A stretch of 64,000 nucleotides of DNA from Durusdinium trenchii (Eukaryota > Sar > Dinophyceae > Suessiales > Symbiodiniaceae): contig CAXAMN010008347.1 in assembly GCA_963970005.1 (NCBI GenBank), positions 62,001 to 126,000 of the forward strand, read 5' to 3'. Of the stretch, positions 1 to 9,300 are shown one piece after another. A program made the position numbers and the translations under genes. The notes under the pieces were generated by a model that worked only from the letters and a program-made list of their open reading frames with translations, was not told the DNA's origin and did no database searches. The first letter of the stretch is position 1, and each line of letters begins with the position of its first letter.

Positions 1-2228
1 CTAGTCTAGTTCTTGAAACCGCTCAGTGTTCGAACATATTCGATATCTTTAGCATCTCCAAGCTCTAGCAAGCAATGATGTCTTTCCGTCTGTCATTGCT
101 GCATCATTGTCAGCTCCAGCTTCAACGATCAATTTCACGACTTCCAAATCGCCATTCGGAAGGTCGCAGTGCTCCAAGCTGTAATCTGTCAACATTGACA
201 GGGTGACGCACCACAAACCATACCGTGGCGGCTTGTTCGCTCTGTGACAAGCCAGTTTGCACAGCTTCGCATCCAGCCCACGCCACCTGCCGACAAGAAT
301 GGCGCCAGCACATGTGTTGCTGGGCGCGAGCTCTGTGTGGTACATGGCACTGCTCGGCAAAATCTGCTTTCTCGAACTGGGCCCACGTTGAAGTGTTGAC
401 AGCGAACTGCACGGCCAGGCAAGAAATACGCTACAAACACACGCTGGTCACCTCACAGCTTGGCCTGGCAGCTCTAGTGCAGCTTGGGCCTTACACAAGC
501 CCATGTCTTTGACCCAGCCATCAGGACAATCTGCTCCAAAGTCCTGTATCAAACAAGCGTGTTGAGGCTTTCTTCACGAGTTGAGCCCCAGTCCATTGCG
601 CAAGATGTTCGTTGACATGGCCATTCAAGCCTCCACCCCAGAAAATGCCACAAGCGGCGCATGACAAACAACCCTTTGCTGCACGTTTGCCCGCACGTTC
701 GCTGCAAGAGCTGCTTGTCTCTTACCTTGTTGGCCATAAGCGATGCATTTCAAACTCTTGCCATTCAAACCACTTGCATTACATGTGACCAATGCCTAAT
801 GACTTGAGAGTTGGTCAGGAAGCAACTCTCCAGCGGGCTCTCATTGTCGCATTACTTGTAAGCCAAGAAGCGGTCAGCTGCTCCACATCATACCTGTCGC
901 GGGTAGAGGAACTCAACAGACAAAGCTGTTTCACCAGTCAACTGGCTTGGCAGGGTTGCCCGCACCTTCTCGCAATCGCATTGACAAAAGCTGGTCAGTT
1001 GCACTGCATCACGCACACAAGCAAGAAGTGAGTCTGACCCTCCCCTGGTGATCTCATTGGCTGCTGGCAAAAAAGGCATTATTTTCACTCTGGAAGCTGC
1101 ACTTCTATCACTGCCGTGGCCCCGTCAGGAATAAACGGTTTCTGATTTTAAAGCCATCAACTCGCCAACAGCAAATCTCGCTTTTGACGCCACAGCACAT
1201 GGCCAACGAGCCTGGCATCACTTTCGCTGCCACGAAGCTTGTCTTTCCGGCCCTTTGCGGTAACATGCCCTTGATGCAGTTGCTGCCGCATAGTTGCTGA
1301 GTCGCTCACAACCAAGTGTTCACACGCCTCTATCGAACACACCATGGTCTGCCCACTGCCTGAACTAGAACAAGCCTTCAGCTTCTAGCTCAACCGTTCA
1401 TTCTCCGAGGCTGCAAGACCTGTGTGAGCGCTGTCTTCTCCTGTGACCTGCACCATCAACTTACACACTGCCAGGTCGCTGCTCGCGTCAAACTCTGTCC
1501 TCTAGAACATGGACTGTGATCGAGCCTCCTGGAACCCAGCGATCAACCCAACAAGCACGTCAGATAATTGCAGCGTTTGTGTTGGTGTTATCAAAGAATC
1601 ACCCTGCAGTTGGTGCAGCCTGATCACCGACGATGTCCCAAGGCATCACTTTTTCAGCAAACACGCCACGAAGCTTCACAAGACAAAGCACCAACAAAGC
1701 ACCATGGGTCCTCAACTTCAATGGTCCGCATGCTGACAAGACAATGGGGCCTGGATGTTCCCCACGAGTCAGTGTCCTTCCTCTCAAAGTCAAAACGGAT
1801 GTCCAGCGTTCTGGGATGGGTTTCTTCAGTTTGATCGACTGTTCATTCCTCACTATGTGTCCTACTCATTGGACACTAGAGACTGTAGTGTTTTATCTCT
1901 ATCTTGTTGTGAAACATGCATCTCGTGAGCAAGGTTCGCTGCAATACATCATGTGCAAACATGTGCTAGCTGGGCTAAATATAGGAATGCAAACCCAAGT
2001 TTCCTTCCGCCATACTGACCCTTTGGGTGCACTATGTACTCGGCAGGTACTTGTTGAAATCACATGTACTTGAGTGGTTCCAAAACCTACATGCCCTCTT
2101 TGCAGAGTGACGGCGCACAAACACATCTCAAATTTGACCTCCCAAATATTGGTGAGTCGTCTAATTTTTCCTGGCTGGCATCGTGTTTCCCAAGTTATCT
2201 GTCCTTTCATTCTGCATTGTCCGATCTT
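1..2228. other. No gene recognised
   Basis: Only short overlapping reading frames on both strands are present, none with a recognisable motif or a sustained G/C-ending codon pattern. No repeat family found elsewhere in the window was seen here. It is probably intronic or intergenic DNA. Confidence 0.5.
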
Positions 2229-2308
2229 TTCCTAGATTTGGTGTTCCCCTAGATTTGGTTTTCCTTAGGCCTGTGTAGATTCTTCTAGATTTTCCTAGAT
2301 TCGCCCAA
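2229..2308. repeat. Degenerate TTTTCCTAGATT tandem repeat
   Basis: About five imperfect copies of a TTTTCCTAGATT(TGG) motif follow one another. Copy-to-copy spacing and sequence vary, so this is an old or poorly maintained minisatellite. Confidence 0.5.
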
Positions 2309-2404
2309 GAGAACACAAGATGCAAACAAGTCCATAGGGAGATGAATGGCCAAAAAGGCCATCAAGTGAAGGGCTACATCCGAGTTAGGGATGTCACATA
2401 GAAT

Positions 2405-2502
2405 TCCCAAACGCTCCATGTATGGCATATATTTACATACATTGACCCCAGGTCAACCACCCCAACGTCGGTGAATATGCCAGTCCCATGGAGTGTCTGG
2501 GA
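2405..2502. mobile_element. MITE-like hairpin element, family A, copy 1
   Basis: The left end CCCAAACGCTCCATG pairs with the right end CATGGAGTGTCTGGG, giving terminal inverted repeats around an interior that contains CATTGACCCCAGGTCAACCACC. The same ends and interior recur near 15.7, 24.1, 30.0 and 33.2 kb. No reading frame is present, so it would be non-autonomous. Target-site duplications could not be assigned with confidence. Confidence 0.65.
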
Positions 2503-2674
2503 TTCTTTTCGCGAAGCACTTCATGTGGCCGCCCGGAGGCCCGGAGGTGCGGACATGCGCCACCCGGATTCTCGGCAAAAGCGGGTGAGGTTTCCTGAGG
2601 TGAAACGCGCCGGCTTTGTGAATCACCAGACGTTGCAGAGGCCAAACTCATCTCAGAACCCTATTCACTTTCCC

Positions 2675-2757
2675 AGCTTTGTGGATGTTCCACCCCAAAA
2701 CCATCCATTGTCCACGCATGGCATATTTACCTCCATTGGTGTGGCTTCAGGGTGAAT
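2675..2757. mobile_element. Possible degenerate family A relic
   Basis: The order CCACCCCAAAACC, CCATCCATTG, GCATGGCATATTTACC and CCATTGGTGTGG resembles an eroded family A interior and end. It lies about 170 bp after the intact copy. The ends no longer pair well. Confidence 0.3.
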
Positions 2758-2884
2758 GTAGATAGATAGATACATAGATAAATAAAATATGTATGTATGG
2801 GCGCGCGAGTGCTTTTCAGGCCCCCTGTAGATGATAAGATATAGTAGCACATAACGCGCCCATATATATATATATGTGTGTGTA
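2757..2884. repeat. GATA/TA/TG microsatellites around a hairpin
   Basis: GATA-type repeats (2757-2795) and an AT then GT run (2862-2884) flank an imperfect inverted repeat. The arms GTATGGGCGCG (2795-2805) and CGCGCCCATAT (2855-2865) can pair, with further pairing inward between AGTGC and GCAC. A (TA)n tract beside CGAGCCCA at 3538-3560 looks similar. Confidence 0.5.
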
Positions 2885-2984
2885 AACTGTAAACTGATAC
2901 AAAAGCATGGCACACAGACTGCATAGAACTTTTAATACGCCCAAGTTCTCGACACTCTACTCTCTACAAGTGCAAAGCTGCATT

Positions 2985-3410
2985 GATATTCTTCATAGAT
3001 TGAATGATGCGCAGACAGCCGCCCATATCTTCGTGGCGGTGAACATCTTCTAAGCTCTTGAGGTGTGTCAATACGGTTTTCAGTTCTAATTTGCGCCGCT
3101 TGCTACGATCAGATGACAATGAAGATGAGCTAGAAGACGAAGATGATGAAGATGCCGCATTGGCCTTACCCTCCTTGGGCTCTGCCTTGTTGTCGTTACC
3201 CTTCTCTGACTGTGTCTCAATGATCTTGTCCTCTTCAGTCTGATCTCACTGACTTTGTCTTCCTCTTTACCCTTCTCAGGCTGTGTCTCAATGACCTCGT
3301 TCTCTTTTGTTTGCGTCTCATTGAAGTTGTCATCCTTTGGCTGCGTCTCATTGACGCCATCTCCTCAACGATGTTGTCATCCTTTGGCTGTGATTCAACG
3401 GCTTCTGAGC
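2985..3410 (-). pseudogene. Acidic/Ser-rich C-terminal coding remnant with a frame break
   Basis: Reading the minus strand from about 3410, one frame gives repeated ETQPKDDN and ETQPEKGKEEDK-like units. Near 3235-3245 the pattern (IIETQSEKG) jumps to another frame. It then runs through a Ser tract of about 11 residues, a basic SDRSKRRK motif and a helical tail ending MKNINAALHL followed by TAG near 2986. The last 40 or so residues (LELKTVLTHLKSLEDVHRH onward) have the helix spacing of small helical-bundle domains such as the TFIIS-N/LEDGF-type fold, but that is only an impression. The repeated acidic units on both sides of the break suggest a 1-base indel, or a short intron, in what was a coding sequence. 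It is either a decayed gene end or a terminal exon. Product unknown. Confidence 0.4.
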
Positions 3411-3569
3411 AGGAAGGATTGATCTGTTAGCAGATGAATTGCGTGAATTGCAATGACATTGCGTAGATGTATGCAGCAGATACAGTTGGATCAAATGATT
3501 CAACATAAAAATTCTTCCCAAGAGGGCCGAAAAGTCCACGAGCCCATATATATATATACCATACAAGTG

Positions 3570-4016
3570 TCAGGGGCATGTCCAACAGATGACTGGACCC
3601 TCCTGGCGCCTACAAAACAGATCATAACAGTATAGTGACTCGATCACATCGCCTTCTGGATCCCTAAGGAATGCGATACACATCATCTGCAATTGACCTT
3701 TGATGCTTTGCCGTTGCTGTTGATTCGGCTCCCATGAAGCCCCGTGACAGTTCCGGCTCAGTGTCCCGGCAAATCGGGGCACCGTTGCCAACAGTTCGTC
3801 GGCAATGAACGCTGAGGTCGGCGAGCTCAACTGTTCAATCACCTGCCAAAGATGCCAAAGGGCTGCGCACAGGTCGAACATGTCAGGTTTGGACACCACA
3901 TAGACCGGTTTTGAAAGGATGCAATGGACGACATTGCTGCTGGCGATCGTATCAAAGGTTTCCTGGGGTGGAAACACCGTTGAACATCCACGGGACAATT
4001 GCGTGTTCCACCGCAA
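3570..4016 (-). CDS. Hypothetical exon-like open frame
   Basis: About 148 codons are open on the minus strand, with protein-like composition (for example DMFDLCAALWHLWQVIEQL and QMMCIAFLRDPEGDVIESL). There is no ATG near the upstream end, so it could only be an internal or terminal exon. No domain was recognised. It lies between the acidic tail at 3.0-3.4 kb and a family E hairpin whose edge is just upstream. An open frame of this length can occur by chance here, so confidence is low. Confidence 0.25.
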   Translation of the reverse strand: MRWNTQLSRGCSTVFPPQETFDTIASSNVVHCILSKPVYVVSKPDMFDLCAALWHLWQVIEQLSSPTSAFIADELLATVPRFAGTLSRNCHGASWEPNQQQRQSIKGQLQMMCIAFLRDPEGDVIESLYCYDLFCRRQEGPVICWTCP

Positions 4017-4017
4017 A

Positions 4018-4136
4018 TGGGTATAGGTTGGGTCTATCCTATTACCAGTAACAGTGGATGATGATGGTTATTAAAGGACTTGTTGCTGTTTACTGACTAG
4101 ACTGTTTCGGGTAATAGGACAGACCCAAGGTATAGG
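4018..4136. mobile_element. MITE-like hairpin element, family E, copy 1
   Basis: The left arm TATAGGTTGGGTCTATCC plus TATTACC pairs with the right arm GGTAATAGGACAGACCC plus AAGGTATAG. The interior has TGATGATGGTTATTAAAGG. A second copy with the same interior is at 28.0-28.2 kb. No coding frame. Confidence 0.6.
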
Positions 4137-5929
4137 CTATAGGAATCTGCCCAACAGTTGTTGACTCTTGGTGGGGTTCTCTCTTAGGACCTAAGTGCTT
4201 GGTGGCCATGGTTGTTTTGTATTGTTTTGTAATGTTTGAGATTGTTTGAAGGGTGGGGAAGGAGAACATTTGCCATCCGCAACGACAACCATGTTTGCTG
4301 ATGGCCGATGAATCAGTTTCGTGTCTACGCTGGTAAGTTCTTTTGCGGCACATGCCCACAGTTTTTGTGAGCACCTGCTTTGCAATCTGATGGAGCGAAC
4401 TGTCCAAACAAACCTACTCTCACATTGTGAGTTGAAGATGTGTCCCCGAAGAATAACCAACGCCAATCTACCCGGCACCAACCAAAACTGGTCACAGGTT
4501 AGTCTGCCAGCTGCATCAGCGACCGAAGTGAGTGATTTGTGATTACAGTAGTAGAAACACAGGAAAAATACATTCGGACAACTAAAGCCTGCCTCCTGGG
4601 ATGTTGCTTTAGCTGCAACAAGGGCACCCAAGGCGTGTCAAGAACATCTTGTGCTTAAGGCTGGGGGCTTTGATGCTCGGCTTCTGGCGTGCTGCTTGGA
4701 TCAAACTTCCCGGCTACAGCCCGACAACAACAACCATTTGGAAACACATATAAGTAAGGTAGCATGCTTTCCTCAAACGAGTTGTGATTGAATTCGCCAG
4801 TGCTGAGCTAGAACATGCTGTTTGTCACGGACTGCTCCATGATACAAAACACTTCAGCATAATCTCAACTGCCAGCTGAACAGTGGCCCCTGACAAGCTT
4901 GTCTCGGGAGATAGATCTCGGCAGTAGGTTGCCCAACTTTGCAACGCTAAGCCACAACATATTGCAACTGGTACTGGCCGGCAAGCGCCTCAAGGTACAA
5001 CAAATGCATCTTTTGCCAGCATCGCAGGTAAGTGACAAATACTAGAACAGCCTAGTAAGGTTATAACAAGGTCCCATCGCTGATTGATCGTGATTTGCCC
5101 AGAAGCGACTAACACCATGAGAGATACCATGAGGACCTACCAGATAGCGGCTTTGAACATGAAGGTGCCCTTACTTACTCACTCATTGGATCATGGCTGC
5201 TCATGCAACTCTCGGCTTCGCACCGTAAGGTATACGGCGTCACCGTGCGATAAATGGCAGATAATAACAGAGCCCTCATTCCACGTCCTCATTCCGTACC
5301 CAAACAGAGTCATTTCTTGCAGCCTACTAGTATGTTGGAGTGAAGCACACCAATGCCCAGCAAAAAGACTGAGGCAGTGAAGCAAATGTGGCTCCGAAAC
5401 CTGACGGAACCGGTGATCTTTGATGATCTTTGTGTCTAAATGTGTCTCAAACCGAGAGCACTGTTTTATGTGGGTTGCCACGCAATATTCAACCATCGGC
5501 ATGGGCTGCCTGTTAGAACAACAGAACCAGCAATGAGCCAAGCAAACATCCGGAGCCAAGCAATGGCGTTTCACCAGCCATTGTTGCCTGTCTTTGATGA
5601 TGTCCATGGCTTGGGGAAAAACAGCTTGCCAATGATGTTGTCATCGTGCTGTTCTCGCTCTTGTTATTGTTCTTCTTTTTGTTGCTCAAGACTCAAGTTG
5701 TTCTTGTTCTTGGTGTTTGCTCTTCTTCTACGCCCACTACCACAAGCACCGACCACAACACACCAGCACAAAAGAAAAACAAACTATCCCACAACCAATA
5801 GAAAAGTTTCAACACATTCCCCAATTCAAACCATCACCGTATATTTCACCCCATCCTTAAAACAAAAAACCTCACTCTCAGCTCCATCCTCTGCCCTCCT
5901 CCCAGCCCCTGACCACGTAACGTCCCGGC
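4137..5929. other. No gene recognised
   Basis: No reading frame with a recognisable motif. The segment 5640-5830 is C/T-rich on the plus strand (runs of TTCTT and CTTCT), then A/C-rich. This resembles intron sequence upstream of the exon-like island at 5.93-6.05 kb only in being low-complexity. Confidence 0.4.
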
Positions 5930-6047
5930 GCGTGTGGCGCGAGGCGAACGACGTGGCCGCGGCCGGCCGCTCCTTCTGCAGCACGTAGTTCGCGTGCGGC
6001 GACTCCGCCGCCTCGCGCACGTGGCCATGGAGCTCTTGAGCAATCGC
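5930..6047 (-). CDS. Exon-like island encoding a Pumilio (PUF) repeat fragment
   Basis: On the minus strand a CCACCAG acceptor-like border is followed by a frame reading AIAQELHGHVREAAESPHAN then YVLQK. This fits the PUF repeat pattern (small helix with GHV, then PHANYVLQK, where the side chains before YVLQ contact RNA bases in the known family). Nearly all codons end in G or C, unlike flanking DNA. Only about one repeat is present, and a functional PUF domain usually has about eight, so this is one exon or a fragment. The downstream splice border is uncertain. The next candidate minus-strand coding segments are at 3.0-4.0 kb, but nothing links them. Confidence 0.4.
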
Positions 6048-6282
6048 CTGGTGGAGGACACCGATGGAAACGGAAGAGGTGCAGAGTTTGGGGGTCATAG
6101 CACATGGTTCGGTTCACCTGGCATGTTATAGTATGTTTTTGTGAATGAAGTCATGTTCGAGAATGTTCGACTCCAACCTTTGTGCAAAGGCTCGCTCTAG
6201 TAACAAAGGACGTGTCAATGTTGTGGCTTTGTAATGTTAAATTCAAAAGGAAAACAGCAAAGGAACTGAAAATCACAATATA

Positions 6283-6296
6283 TTGAATGTCACATC
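6283..6296. repeat. Target-site duplication of the LINE, 3' copy
   Basis: TTGAATGTCACATC directly abuts the poly(T) run (poly(A) on the minus strand) that ends the LINE. It is identical to 13233-13246. Confidence 0.9.
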
Positions 6297-6308
6297 TTTT
6301 TTTTTTTT

Positions 6309-6339
6309 GCTCGTCTTTTGGTGCTCTGCGTTTGGCTTC
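6309..6339 (-). other. LINE 3' UTR
   Basis: Only about 31 bases separate the TGA stop of the long frame (6342-6340) from the poly(A) tail. No polyadenylation signal of the AATAAA type is present. Confidence 0.7.
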
Positions 6340-9300
6340 TCATGCGAACATTTCTCGCAGGTCTCGACTCCGCTGGAAAACACACCTTTGGCGTAAGCGG
6401 GTCGTCAACTGAATCTTCTCGTCGATGATCTTGGCCCTCGCGTGGCATCGACTGCATTCCACGTTGCGACCCTGTCTCTGCATGGTGTGCGAGACGTGCC
6501 CTTCCCACAAGCTGCTCTCCAGCGGTCCCGTGTAGCATGGCTCACTGACGAACTTGGTAAAGGCCTCTTCGTTCGTCCTTGCCAAGATGTAGCTTTTGCA
6601 AGCCAAGCACCGAAGGTATGCACGATCCAACTTCAGGTGGTGCACGCCATGCTGTTGACGAGTTTGGGAGGCCACCAGAGCGTGAATCATCTCCATCCTG
6701 GTCTGCTTGGGCTGAGAGAGCTTGGGTGCTTTTTCGCAAGGCTTCTCCCCCGCTTCTTTAAGCTCAACCAAGAGACTCTTGCTGTGGTATCGAAGCTTGC
6801 AGTGACCACAGCGAATGCCACTTCGAAAGGGCTCCCATGCATGTCCGTTGGGAGAGTCTTTGGCAAGTAGATCAGCAAGGATTTCCTTCTTCTGCTGGAT
6901 GAGTGGGACTTTATCCTGCGTGACGGCTTCCTTGCGATGCAAATAGTGGTCCTTGTTCTGGAGCAAAATGCTCATCCTTTCCCCGGCCTGCAACAAGATG
7001 TCATGAGCATCGTTGTCAACATGGGCCTGCATGTCAAGAATCTCAGTGGGTTCGAACAATTTGCCGGTGCGAAGGGCCAACTGTTGCGTGTCTCTCTGGG
7101 TGATCCTCCGGAGTTCATTCTGAGAAAGCTCCTGCTTGGAGAAAAGGAGAGGCCACACATGGTCAAAGTCCTCGAACTCCAGCCCCGGAAAGAGATCCGG
7201 AAAGGTCTCAAAGGCCACATGAGGTTTCCAGGCCTGCCACACCTTCACATCATACAGGGCCACAGGAGTCTTCTCAGTGACATGAAGTGCCAACTGCTTC
7301 AATGCGTAGAAGAAAGCCCTCCTGCGCGTCGCAGGAGCAGGGCAGATGCCTGTAATGGACCCAATCTGCTGCTTGGTCTTGGTGTGATGGACACAGACAG
7401 CAAAGGCAAAACGTCGATGCCTCTTGTCCCCGCAAGTGGGTGCCACAGCAATGGAGCAGATGTGACTTTTGTCAGCCCTCAAGAGGCCAAGATCTCCCCA
7501 CAAGCCTGTGCCTTCGATGGTGGCCAGACCTTCTTCTGGCTCATAAAAGATCTTCTGAACAAAGCCCCGCTGCCAAAGCTCGGGATCAGTGCCCGCTTGC
7601 AACCGATTGACCCATTCAGAGGATAACTCTTTGACCCTGCCTTGCCAGAAGGAACACTCCCAGAGCATGTGAGTGAAGGTCAAGTCAACTCCACATAAGG
7701 GACAATGGCCAGAGACTCCATGTAGGGTGCCTTGATGAAAAGCCTGAAGTCCTGTTGCCAGGGAGTCACTTGTGGTCCGCTGGATGTGCAAACTGATCAT
7801 CCAATCCAACTGCCTTTCCATGTCGTGGCAACCTTCATATCGGGTCAAGCGCAAAAGCCGTTGCCAGCGGAATTCCTGCTGGAGCTGAGAGTGGATGACC
7901 GGCCATGGATCCAAGAGGGAAAGCAAACAGTCCGGTATCCCGCCGTAGCCGGTGCGCTTCCATTTGTGGCCATTTGAGATGTCAAACTCCATGTCAAGCA
8001 AGTATGCCTGAAGGGCCTGAAGAGGGCCAGAAACCACCTGCCATTTGTACCTGGCTTGTTGGAGAGCTCCCAGTGCGGTGTTCCAGCTGGTCCAGAAGAG
8101 ATGCTGCTTACTCTCATCAAAGCGGTGGAAGACCTTCCAGACTGTGTGCAGGTGTTGGAGGATGATGGAATCCCCGGGATCTGGCTGGCCATCATTCATA
8201 TCATAGACCACATCGACTGACCCGGTCCGCTGTAGTTTGAGTCCTCGAGCAGCTAAGACCCGGAGTTGCTGGCGTCTTTGAGGGGCCAGTCCATTGGCTT
8301 GAGCTCCCCAAGACATCACCGGGTGAATGGCCCCTTTGTGCAGCCTGTAGCGAATGCCCGTGGTCAACCGAAGGCGATGAAGGATCCCAACTCGGCCTTT
8401 GCCCTTCAAGAAGCGCTTTTTGATCTGAGGGACCCGGCGCCTGCGACCGGCAGTGGAGTCAACGCCCAAGTCTCGCAGGACATCATAGTGCTCTGGATCA
8501 CTGTCCGTCAGCAAGGCCTTTAAGGCCCTAGCAGCTTCTTTGGAGCTTGTGAGGAAGCCTGTCTTGTCCGTGTTCAACTTCAAACCAGCTTCCTCCATCT
8601 GGTACTTCATGGTGCGGAAAGCACTCAAAGCTTCTCGAGCTGCGAAGTCTGGGTCCCGGCTATGGATGTCAAAACTGACATCGTCCACCCACGTCTGGAG
8701 GTTGGCAGCCGGATGATTGGTGACCATGACCTTGAGGGGCTTGAAAAGGATGAGCTTCGAGATGGCTGGCGCCTGAGGGCATCCTTGAAGAATTCCCTTG
8801 TCATAGTGCTTGGCCTCTCCGTTGATCCCTTCAGCTTGGATGGTCCTTGGCCCTCGATAGACGTCCAGTGCAAACTTGAGGTGCAAGGGCGGATATGCCA
8901 ATTCACGGGCGGGTTCGATGATGGCATCCAGGTCAACATGGTCATAGAAGCAAGTGAGGTCTGCTAAGCAAGTGACCGTGTGGATGCCTTGATGACGTGC
9001 AATCTCAGCGTACAGCATCCTCCCGATGGCAATGCTCAAACAGTCACGCCCGGGCCTAGCTTGGTCCCAAGGCAGTTGGTCATCCAAGGAAAGCTGCCAC
9101 CTCTGCAGGTCCGCCTTTCTCGCACGGCACCAGACCCGATACAAACAGCTGGTGAGGGCAATTGGTCTCTCGACCTTCTCATTTTTGGGTATGAGAACGA
9201 TGTTGGTCACCCTCAGTTGCAAAGCCAACTCGCCTTCGCGCTCCATGGAAGTGAGCAGACCAGCCAGTTTCTCCACCGCTGGATAAGGCAAATGCCGAAG

